Assembly: GCF_017302315.1 (NCBI RefSeq) | Contig: NZ_JAFLDT010000012.1 | Coordinates: 1-64,000 of the forward strand | Source of the DNA: Zoogloea sp. | GTDB taxonomy: Bacteria > Pseudomonadota > Gammaproteobacteria > Burkholderiales > Rhodocyclaceae | DNA length: 64,000 nt | Direction: 5' to 3' | Shown here: piece after piece, positions 32,719 through 41,979 of the stretch | Layout: every line of letters starts with the position of its first letter | Numbering within the stretch: position 1 is the first letter of the stretch | Notes under the pieces: generated by a model | The model's input: only the letters and a program-made list of their open reading frames with translations | Databases searched by the model: none | What the model was told of the DNA's origin: nothing | Program-made: the position numbers and the translations under genes

Positions 32719-33503
32719 GGGGACGCAGGGTGTGGGGTGTGGGGCGGGGATTCTTGCATGCTCGCGGCGGCCCTGTCTTCCCCGGGGGAGGAGGGCGGGC
32801 GGAAGGGTGTTTCGATCCGGCAGGCATCCCGTTCGGTCTGGGCGGCCTGCAGGTAGCGGGCCAGCATGCCGGTACCGTCGAAGTGCTCGTCAAGGGGAGC
32901 GAGGCTGGCAATCCGGTCCAGCCTGAAGCTGCGAAAGTCGCCGCGCAGTTCGCACCAGGCACCGAGGGTCCAGGTTTCGCCCCAGAACACCAGCCCCACG
33001 GGCTGGATCGTCCGTTCGCTGGCGACCCCGTCGGCGCGGGTGTAGGCAAGGCGCAGCCTGCGCTGACGGGAGATGCACTCGCGCAGTGTGCTCATGGGAG
33101 CACGCATGGCGTCGGGCACATGGAAGCCGGGCACCAGCAGCGCGTCCCTGGCGGGGTCGTGGCGAAGGCGCCTGGGCAGGACGGACTCGATGCGCAGCAA
33201 GGCACGTTCGGCGGCGCGTCCGAGGGCCGGGTCGGCCCAGCTACGTACCATCCGGCTGCCCAGGGCCAGCGCTGCCAGCTCCTCGGCATCGAACATCAGG
33301 GGAGGCAGGCGATAGCCCGGACGCATCAGGTAGCCCACCCCGGCCTCGCCGCTGATCGGCACGCCCGAGCGGGACAGATCGGCCACGTCGCGGTACACGG
33401 TGCGTTCGGATACCTGCAGGGCGTCGGCCAGCTCGCGGGCGGTGACGGCCCGCCCCCGGTCAAGGAGAAGGACGATCTGGAACAGGCGGTCGGCTCGGCG
33501 CAT
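32715..33503 (-). CDS. YafY-type transcriptional regulator (HTH + WYL domain)
   Basis: The start at 33503 (MRRADRLFQIVLLLDRGRAVTARELADALQVSERTVYRDV) gives 262 aa with an HTH_11 DNA-binding domain. A WYL effector domain follows, marked by RRLRLAYTRADGVASERTIQPVGLVFWGETWTLGAWCELRGDFRSFRLDRI. WYL domains sense ligands, often nucleic-acid related. Between this start and the divergent VOC gene lie two copies of a 22-bp palindrome, the natural operators. The 3' end overlaps the ykgJ-like gene by 4 bp. Confidence 0.92.
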   Translation of the reverse strand: MRRADRLFQIVLLLDRGRAVTARELADALQVSERTVYRDVADLSRSGVPISGEAGVGYLMRPGYRLPPLMFDAEELAALALGSRMVRSWADPALGRAAERALLRIESVLPRRLRHDPARDALLVPGFHVPDAMRAPMSTLRECISRQRRLRLAYTRADGVASERTIQPVGLVFWGETWTLGAWCELRGDFRSFRLDRIASLAPLDEHFDGTGMLARYLQAAQTERDACRIETPFRPPSSPGEDRAAASMQESPPHTPHPASP

Positions 33504-33510
33504 GGGGGGC

Positions 33511-33585
33511 TCCTGACACAAGGCTGTCAGGATAGCGCTGCCGGGGCGACCTGAGGCCGGGCCTCCTGACGGGAGGCTGTCAGGA
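33511..33585. promoter_or_regulatory. Two copies of a palindromic operator between yafY-type and VOC genes
   Basis: TCCTGACA (33511-33518) pairs with TGTCAGGA (33525-33532); the second copy spans 33564-33585 with TCCTGAC and TGTCAGGA and the same AGGC spacer end. The copies are 53 bp apart (five helical turns). They are expected to be bound by the adjacent YafY-type regulator, controlling itself and the VOC gene. Confidence 0.65.
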
Positions 33586-33633
33586 GGAAGGGGGCAGACT
33601 GGTTGCTCCATCCATTATCTGAAGGAGTCGGCC

Positions 33634-34011
33634 ATGCAGCGCTTGATCAACTGGTTTGAAATTCCCGTCCGCGATCTGGATCGCGCCCGTCGCTTTTACG
33701 AAGCCACGTTTGCCGTCGAGCTCAAGCCCGAGGTGATGGAAGGCATGCACATGGCGGTCTTCCCCTGTGCTGCGCCCGCCACCGGTGGTGCGTTGCTGGC
33801 CTGCCCGGAAGGCAAGCCCGGTGACCACGGCGTGGTGATCTACCTCCATGGTGGCGACGATCTGTCCGTTCCCCTGGCCCGTGCCGTGGCTGCCGGTGCG
33901 ACCGTGCTCATGCCCAGGACCGAGTTGTCACCGGAGATCGGTTGCATCGCCATGTTCGCCGACAGCGAGGGCAATCGCATCGGGCTGCATTCGCCGGGGC
34001 GCGAGGCGTGA
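33634..34011 (+). CDS. VOC-family (glyoxalase/bleomycin-resistance fold) protein
   Basis: This 125-aa protein has two beta-alpha-beta-beta-beta modules: INWFEIPVRDLDRARRFYEATFAVEL opens the first and YLHGGDDLSVPLARAVAAGATVLMP with CIAMFADSEGNRIGLHSP closes the second. An AAGGAG site precedes the ATG. Such proteins bind a metal or small molecule and may be lyases, dioxygenases or binding proteins; the family alone does not decide which. It is divergent from the YafY-type regulator with shared palindromic operators, so it is the likely regulated target. Confidence 0.9.
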   Translation: MQRLINWFEIPVRDLDRARRFYEATFAVELKPEVMEGMHMAVFPCAAPATGGALLACPEGKPGDHGVVIYLHGGDDLSVPLARAVAAGATVLMPRTELSPEIGCIAMFADSEGNRIGLHSPGREA

Positions 34012-34111
34012 TCGCTCACAGATGAGCCGGCCGGGCGGATCCGTCCGCAATTGCGTGTTCGCCCGTGGCGAGGCCCGCCGCGCGGGCTGGCCTGTCCCGC
34101 AGGGGCCAGGC

Positions 34112-35038
34112 CTACATGAGCACGAAGTCCACCGGCTTCAAGGGCTCGGGCACGTTGTCCAGGCCCCGGTATTCGGCCAGATCGATCTCGATGTTGCGGG
34201 TCATGGCGTCCAGGGGCAGGTCGTTCTGGGCGGTGCCGAAGGGCTCTTCCAGTTCGTCGCCGAGGGCATCAAGGCCGAAGAAGGTGTAGGCCACCAGGGC
34301 GGTCAGCAGGGGGGTGGCATAGCCCAGGGAGTGGACCACGCCGAAAGGCAGCAATATGCAGAAGAGGTGCGCGGTGCGGTGCAGCAGCAGGGTGTAGGCG
34401 AAGGGCAGGGCGGTGTGGCGAATGCGTTCGCAGGCGCCCTGGATGGCGGTGAGCTGGTTGATGTGCTCGGCCAGGCTGGCGTAGGTGACGGAATCGAGGC
34501 GGCCGGGGCGGCGTGCATCAAGCAGCAGCCTGGTGATGTGTTGCAGCAGGTGGTCGGGTGGATTGCGGGCGGCGGAGCAGGCCGCGAGTTCGGTGGCGCT
34601 CAGTTCGGTGGTGACGGCATCGGCGACGGGGCGGTCGCGCAGGCGGGCGGTGAGTGCCTTGGTGAAGGCTGTGGCGAGGCGCAGGATCTCCCGGCGCTGG
34701 TGGCGGCCTTCCGCGTCACCATCGAGGATCTGGCTGTCGCGGGCGAGACAGCGCATCACCACCAGCAGGTTGCCGTAGTGCTTGCGGGCTTCCCACCAGC
34801 GGTCGTAGCAGGCGTTGTTGCGAAAGCCCAGAAAGAGCGACAGGGAAATGCCCAGGAAGGTGAAGGGGCCGCTGGCGAAGTCGGGGAAGCGCGGACCGGC
34901 CAGTGCCGCTGCCAGGGTGACCAGGGCGGCGACCACGGTGACAAACAGGACCTGGGGGAAGATCAGGGGAATGATGGAGCCCTTCCAGATGAAGAAGAGC
35001 TGCCGCATGGTGGGGCGGGGGCGGACGATCATGGGCAA
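34112..35038 (-). CDS. Bestrophin-family (UPF0187) membrane channel
   Basis: This 308-aa protein (an ATG six bases downstream at 35032 is equally possible) matches bacterial bestrophin homologues. MRQLFFIWKGSIIPLIFPQVLFVTVVAAL is the first helix. FTFLGISLSLFLGFRNNACYDRWWEARKHYGNLL is the signature segment. PFGVVHSLGYATPLLTALVAYTFFGLDALGDELEEPFG forms the last helix with the family motif. Bacterial members form pentameric ion channels. It stands alone, convergent with the VOC gene. Confidence 0.9.
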   Translation of the reverse strand: MPMIVRPRPTMRQLFFIWKGSIIPLIFPQVLFVTVVAALVTLAAALAGPRFPDFASGPFTFLGISLSLFLGFRNNACYDRWWEARKHYGNLLVVMRCLARDSQILDGDAEGRHQRREILRLATAFTKALTARLRDRPVADAVTTELSATELAACSAARNPPDHLLQHITRLLLDARRPGRLDSVTYASLAEHINQLTAIQGACERIRHTALPFAYTLLLHRTAHLFCILLPFGVVHSLGYATPLLTALVAYTFFGLDALGDELEEPFGTAQNDLPLDAMTRNIEIDLAEYRGLDNVPEPLKPVDFVLM

Positions 35039-35342
35039 GGGCGCGCGCGGGCGATGCTGCGGATGAAGGGCCTTACCTTAGCCTGATTATGCTGCGCTGC
35101 ACAAATTTCTTGATTCGATATCGCGATAAGACGCGCTTCTGATGGCGGCTCGGGACGCTTGTCCGGGGGGCGGGGCTGGTGCGTCTGCCGAATTCGTGAA
35201 TTCCGTCACGCTTGCTGAAACCTTCCAGGTCCTTCAGGACGTGGCAGGCGCTCATGATGACGGTGGCGTGCCCGCGAAAACGGCCGTTTGTCGTGCGCGG
35301 GTCCATACCTGGTCCGATTGTCCATCAAGGAGAGTGCCCCCC
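35039..35342. other. Intergenic region between bestrophin and secreted-protein genes
   Basis: This 304-bp divergent spacer has no credible gene. A short AT-rich segment (35087-35125) may hold the bestrophin promoter. A GGAG site near 35330 precedes the secreted-protein start. No further structure was seen. Confidence 0.4.
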
Positions 35343-35912
35343 ATGAATACCCGTGTTGTTTCCCGAGTCCTTGCCCCCGTTGTCCTGGCCCTGGTTTCCG
35401 GCGTTGCCGGCGCTGCCTGTGTGCCTGTGCTGGGTTCCGTTCGGCTGCTTCCCGATGCATCCTGCCAGATCAATGCACTGGGTAGCCAGGTTCCGGCTTA
35501 CCAGAACCAGTGTTTCAGCGTTGCCTTGAACCTGGTCGGCTTTCCGGCGGCAACAGGTTTTGCCGGCGTGACCGCCGAGCCGCTGGTGGGTCTGAGCGGC
35601 CCCACCGCAACCCCGGCCGCGGTGATCGATGCGGCCACGTCCCTGCCACGGCAGAGCATCCAGACCGCCCGCAGCGTGGTGTATATCGGTTCCGGAAAGC
35701 TTCGCACGGCCCTCTACAGCAATGATGTGATCGTCGCCCAGGTCAAGCTGGCGGCCGATGGCTCCATGAGCACTGGTGCGGTGACGGAGCAGATCCTGAT
35801 CTCGGGTTCGGACGGCAAGGGGGCTTACGCCAATGTCACCGGCCATCTCAATGTGCTGGGCAACAGCATCGGCACTTCGGCGCCGGTGACGGGCAAGCTC
35901 TGCCTGCCCTGA
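35343..35912 (+). CDS. Secreted protein of unknown function (possible dirigent/AOC-like barrel)
   Basis: The ATG at 35343 (MNTRVVSRVLAPVVLALVSGVAGAAC) gives a clean signal peptide; earlier in-frame codons are not protein-like. The mature part of about 165 aa is rich in Gly, Ser, Thr and Val, with cysteines in AACVPVL, ASCQINAL, NQCFSV and the C-terminal KLCLP. The segment GKGAYANVTGHLNVLGNSIGT resembles the closing strand of allene-oxide-cyclase/dirigent-like barrels. That resemblance is weak and the function is unknown. A strong terminator hairpin follows 35 bp after the stop. Confidence 0.7.
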   Translation: MNTRVVSRVLAPVVLALVSGVAGAACVPVLGSVRLLPDASCQINALGSQVPAYQNQCFSVALNLVGFPAATGFAGVTAEPLVGLSGPTATPAAVIDAATSLPRQSIQTARSVVYIGSGKLRTALYSNDVIVAQVKLAADGSMSTGAVTEQILISGSDGKGAYANVTGHLNVLGNSIGTSAPVTGKLCLP

Positions 35913-35946
35913 TGGGGTGCACGGCCTGATCCCGCTTGTCTCCGGC

Positions 35947-35969
35947 GGGGGCAGCCAGTGGCTGCCCCC
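35947..35969. terminator. Hairpin between secreted-protein gene and cti
   Basis: GGGGGCAGCC (35947-35956) and GGCTGCCCCC (35960-35969) form a perfect 10-bp stem with a 3-nt loop, followed by GTGCTTTCTG. It lies between the convergent secreted-protein and cti genes. Confidence 0.65.
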
Positions 35970-36005
35970 GTGCTTTCTGCTGCTGTGCTCGGGCCGGGAT
36001 CGGGG

Positions 36006-38360
36006 TCAGCGGTTCTCCAGGCGGCTGTAGTCCAGGATGGCGGCTTGCCGGGGTTCGACGGACTGCCAGTAGTCGTGGACGGCGTCGCTGATGCGCCAGA
36101 AGCGGGCATCGGTGCGACGCACGGCGAAGCGCTGGTGAAGGCGCTGTACGTCGTCATCGCCGGCAAGGGTCTCCACGGCGCGGACGAAGCGGGGCAGCTC
36201 GTTGGCATCCAGGTGAAAGAGCGCATTGGGATAGGCGCCGACGATGCCGTCGAGGACGATCAGGCTGTCTTCATCGGGCAGGCGTCGGGCGTCCTCGTCG
36301 AACAGTCCGGCCACATTGCTGTGGGCGCTGTTGCGCAACAGTGACAGGACGCGGACCGGGCTCTTGCCGTTGTGCACGATCAGCAGGCTGTGCTCGGGCA
36401 TCCGCGAGGCGCTTCTGCCGGTGATGCGGTTGAGGGCGCGTAGCTGGCCGACCTGTTCAACTCTCAAGCCGTTGGGGGTGAGATCCAGGGGGAGCGGACG
36501 CACCGGGCGCAGGTAGCGGTGAATGCCCGCGTAGAGCTCGCCCAGCGGGTCGGCCGTGCGGTAGCGCATGCCGGTCTCGCCCGGAAAGTAGCTGGGGGCG
36601 TCGGCAAATTCGCGGATGCGCGGGTCGGGGCGGCCCCGGTACCAGCCATCCAGCACCTTCTGGCGGTTCTTGAGGGGCAGCAAAGTGAGGAAGTTCTCTT
36701 CGCCCTCCATGCGCAGGAAGTCCATGTAAAGACGGGTGGCAAGCTGGTGCCCGGTGTTGCCGTACACGTCGAACCCGGCCACCAGCAGGTAGTGCATGCG
36801 TTCGAGCAGGGGGTAGCCCAGGAGCAGTGTGGTCTGGGGTTGTTCGCCCGCCAGACCGCGGATGACCGAGGCGCTGTCGAAGTGACGGAAGACAGTCAGG
36901 CCGGCATTGGGGTTGCGTCCATCGCCGTTCCATAGATCGGTCAGTTGCGGCTTGAGCCGGGGCAGCCCGGCCATGAAGGCACGCTTGGTTGCCAGGTAGC
37001 GGCGCTCCGCCTTGGCGTACTTGTTCCAGGCGAGGATGCCGGTGGTGCTGTCGTCCTCGGCGGGCATGCGCAGGTTGGGGCGGGTGCTGTCGAGCAGGCC
37101 CTGGGTGTTGCGCGCAACTTCGCTTTCGGGCGAATAGAACAGCACCCAGAAGTGGTCATTGATGACGTTGAGGGCCACCTGCCCGCGGCACACGGGCCCT
37201 TTCATGAAGCCCATCACGGTGAAGCCGGCATCGTCCAGCATGAAACGGTAGCGGGCGTCGACGGGCAGTGCCTTGAAGGCAGCGAAAGGGTTGGAGGCGG
37301 TCTTCGGGTCGTAGCCGGGCAGGCTGCTGACCGTGAAGGGGGCGTCGAAGAACCATCTCTTCAGGCGCGTCCGGCGGCCTTCGTCGAGTGCCAGGGGCAT
37401 GTGGGTTTTGGCCACCAGGGTTTCGTCCGTCGGGCGCAGGCGGTAGTACACGCGGGCCACGCCGGGGTCATCGTAGGGGCGCCGGGTGGCGATGACGTCA
37501 ATGGGCTGGCCGGGCGCGCTGCGGCTGCGCACCAGCTCGAAGCGCTGCGTGTGCTCGTCGTCGAGATAGAGCTGGCCGATATACCAGTGTTCGTAGATGT
37601 AGCGGGCCGCCAGCTGGTCGCGCAGGCTGTCGCCGTTGAGAAGTGTCTCCCATTCCTCGACCCGGGTGCGAAGGGCGGCGGGCAGGGGCGGGCGGGGGGA
37701 GAAGGGGGCGCCGGCCTCGATCCAGCGGCTCAGGATGTCATGCTCCGCGGTGCTGAGGGCCGGCAGGCCGAAGGGCATGCCCCAGTCCGGATGCTCCTTC
37801 TCGAAGTCGGGCATGCCTTCGATGCGGGTGCAGGTTTGCGGGCGGTCGATGGAGAAGTCGAAACGCCCGGCCGGCAGGGGGCCGCTGTCGGGCCCGGGGT
37901 TGCGTTGCTTGAGGGCGAGAATCCGGTACAGGACGCTGGCGTCCCGGTTGGCCTGGGGCGTGGAGGCGCGTTCGTTGAGCACCGGGTGGAAGCCTTTGCC
38001 ACGCCAGGCGGCGTTGCTGTGGGCATCGAAGCCAAGGCGGTTGGGGCTGGCCGCCAGCAGGCGGGTGCCTGCATACACCGACTCGGGATTGGCGCCGCGG
38101 GTGATGCCGTCGTGGCGGGTCAGCTTGAGCTGGCAGGGTGCGTCGTAGCAGGCATGGCAGGCCACGCAGCGGCGTTCGAGGATGGGACGCACGCGGGTCT
38201 GGTAGTCCGGCGCCTCGGCCGGCGGTGCCGCCGGGCGATCAAAGCGGCCCGGATCGGGGCGACCGAGTTCCCGGTCGAGCTGGACCCGGTTTACTACCGT
38301 GGTGCAGCCGGTGACGAGGATAAGGAGAATCAGGTGGATCAGGTGACGAGGCGCGCGCAT
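36006..38360 (-). CDS. cti: Fatty-acid cis/trans isomerase
   Basis: The ATG at 38360 gives a 784-aa precursor with a lipoprotein signal (LILVTGC, C19). The mature protein carries the c-type haem motif RRCVACHAC (C65, C68, H69) characteristic of Cti, the periplasmic enzyme that converts cis to trans unsaturated acyl chains of membrane phospholipids during solvent or heat stress. Further family blocks are GMPFGLPALSTAEHDILSRWIEAGAP, GFMKGPVCRGQVALNVINDHFWVLFY and MHYLLVAGFDVYGNTGHQLATRLYMDFLRMEGE. Pseudomonas Cti is about 760 aa. The lipid anchor predicted here is worth noting. Confidence 0.93.
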   Translation of the reverse strand: MRAPRHLIHLILLILVTGCTTVVNRVQLDRELGRPDPGRFDRPAAPPAEAPDYQTRVRPILERRCVACHACYDAPCQLKLTRHDGITRGANPESVYAGTRLLAASPNRLGFDAHSNAAWRGKGFHPVLNERASTPQANRDASVLYRILALKQRNPGPDSGPLPAGRFDFSIDRPQTCTRIEGMPDFEKEHPDWGMPFGLPALSTAEHDILSRWIEAGAPFSPRPPLPAALRTRVEEWETLLNGDSLRDQLAARYIYEHWYIGQLYLDDEHTQRFELVRSRSAPGQPIDVIATRRPYDDPGVARVYYRLRPTDETLVAKTHMPLALDEGRRTRLKRWFFDAPFTVSSLPGYDPKTASNPFAAFKALPVDARYRFMLDDAGFTVMGFMKGPVCRGQVALNVINDHFWVLFYSPESEVARNTQGLLDSTRPNLRMPAEDDSTTGILAWNKYAKAERRYLATKRAFMAGLPRLKPQLTDLWNGDGRNPNAGLTVFRHFDSASVIRGLAGEQPQTTLLLGYPLLERMHYLLVAGFDVYGNTGHQLATRLYMDFLRMEGEENFLTLLPLKNRQKVLDGWYRGRPDPRIREFADAPSYFPGETGMRYRTADPLGELYAGIHRYLRPVRPLPLDLTPNGLRVEQVGQLRALNRITGRSASRMPEHSLLIVHNGKSPVRVLSLLRNSAHSNVAGLFDEDARRLPDEDSLIVLDGIVGAYPNALFHLDANELPRFVRAVETLAGDDDVQRLHQRFAVRRTDARFWRISDAVHDYWQSVEPRQAAILDYSRLENR

Positions 38361-38448
38361 CGGTTCAAGGGGGGCTGGCGGGTGCGCGGATTGTGCCGGA
38401 TTCCGCCCATCTTTGCCGACGGGGGCAGGCCGGCCGGGCTCTCTCCAC

Positions 38449-39636
38449 TTACATTGCCAGCCGCATGGCATCGCGCCGTTCGACCACTTTCAGCACCAGC
38501 AATAGTACGGTGCCGATCGCCATGACTGCCGCCGCAAAATACAAGCCGGCGTTGTAGCTGCCAAAGTAGGTCGCCAGCGTGCCGGTGACTGCGGGGCCGA
38601 GAATCTGCGCCGCACCGTAGGAAAGCGTCATCTTGCCCATCATCTTGGCCGGCCGGGTGGGGTAATAGCGGCCAGCCATCGTCAGCACCAGGCTGACCAT
38701 GCCGATGAAGGTGCCGCCGAAGAGCAGTGCGCCGAACAAGGCGGCGGTCAGCCCGCCCATGAGTACAGGCAGCAGGATGCCCACGATCTGCAGTATGGCG
38801 GCGAGAATCAGCGCGTTGAGGTCGCCGGTGCGGCGGGCGATGAAATCCCAGTTGATGCACGCGGGCGCCGCGCCGAGGCCGATTGCGAGAAAGACCAGGT
38901 TGCCCTGCCCGGCGAGGCCCGGCAGCTTGTTGACGATGGCAACGATGAAAGTGGCGCTGACCACGTAGCCGATTCCGGCGCAGAAGTAGGCGGCCATGAA
39001 GATCCGCAGGTAGAGCGGGCTCGGCGGGCGGTCCTGCATTTTCTGTCCGGTGCTGGTCAGCCCGCTGGTATCGGGCGGCGGCAGCCAGGCGAGGGCGGGG
39101 ATCAGGAACAGGCAGCCGAGGGCCGTGAAGGCGAACCACTGCTCGCGCCAATCCAGCCACTGACTGAGCACGGCGACGAAGGTGGCGCAGCCGGCTATGC
39201 CCAGACCGATGCCGGCGAAGTGGATGCCGAGTTCGCTGCGGTGGTTGTGGCGGATCAGCCAGTGGAGGATCAGCCCGGTGCCAAGGAGCATGCCGGCCGC
39301 GCTGCTGAGGCCGGCAAGGAAACGCGATATCGCCCACACCGTCACGTCGGTGCTGAGTCCCATCATCAGCGTGCTGAGAATCGCCACCACCATGCCGATC
39401 CGGAACAGCCGATCCTTCAGCACCAGATCGCTGATCAGCGATGCGATCAGCGCGCCGCTCAGGTAGCCGGCGTAGTTGATCGCCGCCAGCCAGCCCGCCG
39501 CGGCGACGCCCAGCCCGGCCTGTTCCTGCATCAGGGGCAGGAGCGGCGTATACGAGAAGCGGGCCACGCCGAGGACCAGCAGCAAGCTGAAAATGCCGGC
39601 GCCGAGCACCTTGAGGCGTTGGATCTGGTTGTTCAT
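38449..39636 (-). CDS. YbfB/YjiJ-family MFS transporter
   Basis: This 395-aa, 12-helix protein opens with FSLLLVLGVARFSYTPLLPLMQEQAGLGVAAAGWLAAINYAGYLSGAL, the hallmark of the YbfB/YjiJ family. RFLAGLSSAAGMLLGTGLILHWL follows in helix 5 and PAKMMGKMTLSYGAAQILGPAVTG near helix 10. Substrates of the family are not established. It lies downstream of acuR and acuI on the same strand, 132 bp after acuI, and could belong to the same regulon. Confidence 0.88.
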   Translation of the reverse strand: MNNQIQRLKVLGAGIFSLLLVLGVARFSYTPLLPLMQEQAGLGVAAAGWLAAINYAGYLSGALIASLISDLVLKDRLFRIGMVVAILSTLMMGLSTDVTVWAISRFLAGLSSAAGMLLGTGLILHWLIRHNHRSELGIHFAGIGLGIAGCATFVAVLSQWLDWREQWFAFTALGCLFLIPALAWLPPPDTSGLTSTGQKMQDRPPSPLYLRIFMAAYFCAGIGYVVSATFIVAIVNKLPGLAGQGNLVFLAIGLGAAPACINWDFIARRTGDLNALILAAILQIVGILLPVLMGGLTAALFGALLFGGTFIGMVSLVLTMAGRYYPTRPAKMMGKMTLSYGAAQILGPAVTGTLATYFGSYNAGLYFAAAVMAIGTVLLLVLKVVERRDAMRLAM

Positions 39637-39768
39637 GTCGTCATTGGCCCATGGGGTAAATGGAAGGGGCGGCAGCCGGGCGGCTCGCCGCCTCGGGCAG
39701 GGAGGCCTCAGTGCCTGTGCCGGGATCGATCATACGGCGCGGGTTCGCTACGATTTCCTCACCCGCTC

Positions 39769-40758
39769 TCAGTTCTCGCCAGTCAGCCTGACCACCAGCC
39801 GGCCGCGTACCTGCCCGGCGAGGAGCTGTTCGGCCAGGGCGGGCGCCTCGGCGAGCGCGACTTCGCGGGTCATTGCGTCGAGCTTGGCGAGGTCGAGGTC
39901 GCGCGCCAGCCGGCTCCACGCCGCCTGCCGCACCGCCAGCGGCGCCATCACGCTGTCGACGCCGCAGAGGGTGATGCCGCGCAGGATGAAGGGCGCCACC
40001 GACGACGGAAAATCCATCCCTCCGGCCAGCCCGCAGGCCGCCACCACGCCACCGTAGCGGGTCGTCGCACAGGCATTGGCCAGTGTGTGGCTGCCGACCG
40101 TATCGATCACTCCAGCCCAGCGTTCCTTGCCCAGCGGTTTTCCCGGCGCCGACAGTTCGCTGCGGTCGATCACCGTGGTCGCGCCGAGTCCGGTCAGGTA
40201 AGCCGATTCGCCCATGCGACCGGTGGACGCCACCACCGCATACCCGAGCCGTGACAGGAGTGCGATCGCCACGCTGCCAACGCCGCCGTTGGCGCCGGTT
40301 ACCAGCACTTCGCCGTCGCCCGGCTTGACGCCGTGCTTTTCGAGCGCCATCACACACAGCATCGCGGTGTAGCCAGCGGTGCCGATCGCCATCGCTTGCC
40401 GTGCCGAGAATTCCGCGGGCAGCGCAATCAGCCAGTCGCCCTTGACCCGCGCCATCTCGGCCAGCCCGCCGCAATGGGTCTCGCCAACGCCCCAGCCGTT
40501 CAGCAGCACGCGGTCACCGACTTTCCAGGCCGCGTGGCGGCTGTCCGCCACCGTGCCCGCTAAGTCGATGCCGGGGATCATCGGGAAGCGGCGCACCACG
40601 GGAGCGCGGCCGGTGATCGCCAGCCCGTCCTTGTAGTTCAGCGTCGACCATCCGACGCGGACGGTGACATCGCCATCCGGCAATACCTCCTCGCCGATCG
40701 CCTGCACTGTGGCGCGGTAAGCTGCGTCGTCCTTGCTGATCAGAATGCCCTGAAACAT
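39769..40758 (-). CDS. acuI: Acrylyl-CoA reductase / YhdH-type quinone oxidoreductase
   Basis: The ATG at 40758 gives 329 aa, the usual length. It is a medium-chain dehydrogenase: [14 protein letters not shown] and [13 protein letters not shown] at the N terminus and [31 protein letters not shown] as the NADPH-binding motif. [25 protein letters not shown] is specific to the AcuI/YhdH group. AcuI reduces toxic acrylyl-CoA to propionyl-CoA. The gene follows a TetR regulator of AcuR type by 50 bp and shares its operator sequence, supporting the acu assignment. Confidence 0.9.
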   Translation of the reverse strand: MFQGILISKDDAAYRATVQAIGEEVLPDGDVTVRVGWSTLNYKDGLAITGRAPVVRRFPMIPGIDLAGTVADSRHAAWKVGDRVLLNGWGVGETHCGGLAEMARVKGDWLIALPAEFSARQAMAIGTAGYTAMLCVMALEKHGVKPGDGEVLVTGANGGVGSVAIALLSRLGYAVVASTGRMGESAYLTGLGATTVIDRSELSAPGKPLGKERWAGVIDTVGSHTLANACATTRYGGVVAACGLAGGMDFPSSVAPFILRGITLCGVDSVMAPLAVRQAAWSRLARDLDLAKLDAMTREVALAEAPALAEQLLAGQVRGRLVVRLTGEN

Positions 40759-40777
40759 GAAGACCTCCGTGAATAAA

Positions 40778-40797
40778 TAGACTGAGTGACTATAAAT
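40778..40797. promoter_or_regulatory. AcuR-like operator upstream of acuI
   Basis: TAGACTGAGTGACTATAAAT matches the element upstream of acuR (41467-41486) at 17 of 20 positions. It lies in the 50-bp gap between acuR and acuI, so acuI may also be expressed from its own repressed promoter. Confidence 0.55.
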
Positions 40798-40808
40798 CGG
40801 CGAAACAA

Positions 40809-41456
40809 TCAGCCGAGGGCCTTGCGAAACAACTGGAAAAAGGCACGCATCGGCGCTGTCGAGCGCATCAGCCGGGCGCGCAGGATGGCGCCCTCCCAGC
40901 CGATCCAGAAGGCATGGGCAAGCGCCGCACAATCCGTGTCACGGCGGACAGCCCCGTCGGCGGCAGCGAGCTGCAGGCAGGCCGCCAGCTGCCCTTCCCA
41001 GCGCCGGAAAATGTCTTCCAGCCTCTGCTGGATCGCCGCGTCGAGACAACCCACCTCCTGCCCCAGATTGCCGACGAGGCAGCCGCGACTGAAGTCATAG
41101 CGCTCGACACCCTGACAGGCGTCATCGACAAAGGCCTGCAGGCGGGCAAGCGGGGTCAGCGCCGGATTGGCGAAATGGCGGTCGAGCTTGCGTGACAGGT
41201 AGTCGGCGTAAGCGTCCAGCGTGGCCAGCACAAATGCGTCCTTGCTCGGAAAGTAGTGATAGAACGAACCCTTGGGCACACCCACCGACTTCAGCACCTC
41301 GTCCAGACTGGTCGCGCTCACGCCGCGTTGGGACAACAGCTCGGTACCGCGCCGGATAAGGAGCGCGCGGGTGTCGGAGTAGCTCTGCCCGTGCCGCGAC
41401 GGCCGGCCGCGGGGGCGACGGGGTAGGGCAGCGTTGTTTGGGGCGGAAGCGGTCAT
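40809..41456 (-). CDS. acuR: TetR-family repressor, AcuR-like
   Basis: This 215-aa protein has the TetR helix-turn-helix [53 protein letters not shown]. The ligand domain includes [14 protein letters not shown], the pattern of the AcuR/YxaF-type C-terminal domain. AcuR represses acuI and is released by acrylate in Rhodobacter. Here it precedes acuI on the same strand and a TAGAC-N5-GTCTA palindrome lies in its own promoter, so autoregulation is likely. Confidence 0.85.
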   Translation of the reverse strand: MTASAPNNAALPRRPRGRPSRHGQSYSDTRALLIRRGTELLSQRGVSATSLDEVLKSVGVPKGSFYHYFPSKDAFVLATLDAYADYLSRKLDRHFANPALTPLARLQAFVDDACQGVERYDFSRGCLVGNLGQEVGCLDAAIQQRLEDIFRRWEGQLAACLQLAAADGAVRRDTDCAALAHAFWIGWEGAILRARLMRSTAPMRAFFQLFRKALG

Positions 41457-41466
41457 CGCATTATAT

Positions 41467-41486
41467 TAGACTGGCTGTCTATAAAT
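41467..41486. promoter_or_regulatory. AcuR-like operator upstream of acuR
   Basis: TAGAC (41467-41471) and GTCTA (41477-41481) form a perfect dyad with 5-bp spacer, followed by TAAAT. The same 20-bp sequence with three changes precedes acuI. Binding by AcuR is inferred. Confidence 0.6.
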
Positions 41487-41502
41487 AACCAGCGTCAGGC
41501 GA

Positions 41503-41940
41503 TCACCATCGTTTCCACCATGGCTTCCGGGTCAGTTCTTTGCTCTTGAGGCGCCCGTTCAGAAGCGACGAGAAGGCCGCGAAATCATGGGCGCTCTCGG
41601 GAGATGAATACTCGTGATGACCAAAGTGCTCGCTGTAGTCCTGCAGATACAAGCCTTGGTCGCCGTAGTACTTCTCGGCGAAAGCGTTGCCCGCCGCGTT
41701 GAGGGATTCGTTCGTCAGCTTGCCGTCGCAGTATGTCAGGAGGAATTCTGTGCCTGACAGGCGCCCCGCGATCACGGCGTGAACCGCGTCGGGCTCCTCA
41801 CGCAGGTGCAGGGCACCGGCCCACCCCTGGATAAAGCACCATTTCAAGAACAGGCCAATGTGAGTGGCGCCATATTCCTCCGGCTGATCCTCCGGGAAGT
41901 TGTCACTCCCGCAGTGCCAGTTTGCGTCGTCGTACTTCAT
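41503..41940 (-). CDS. DUF7832-like uncharacterised protein
   Basis: The 145-aa protein begins MKYDDANWHCGSDNFPEDQPEEYGATHIGLFLKWCFIQGW. It continues LSGTEFLLTYCDGKLTNESLNAAGNAFAEKYY, a pattern I recognise from the DUF7832 family of small soluble proteins. It has no signal peptide and no catalytic motif. Members occur near toxin-immunity or contact-dependent genes in some genomes, but no toxin gene is adjacent here, so the role stays open. Confidence 0.6.
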   Translation of the reverse strand: MKYDDANWHCGSDNFPEDQPEEYGATHIGLFLKWCFIQGWAGALHLREEPDAVHAVIAGRLSGTEFLLTYCDGKLTNESLNAAGNAFAEKYYGDQGLYLQDYSEHFGHHEYSSPESAHDFAAFSSLLNGRLKSKELTRKPWWKRW

Positions 41941-41979
41941 GGTGTACCCCCACGTCAGGCTTGAGCCATTGCGTCCGTC

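Noticed and set aside
36945-38525. A 526-codon + strand frame
   Set aside because: Antisense to cti, which has the haem motif and lipoprotein signal.
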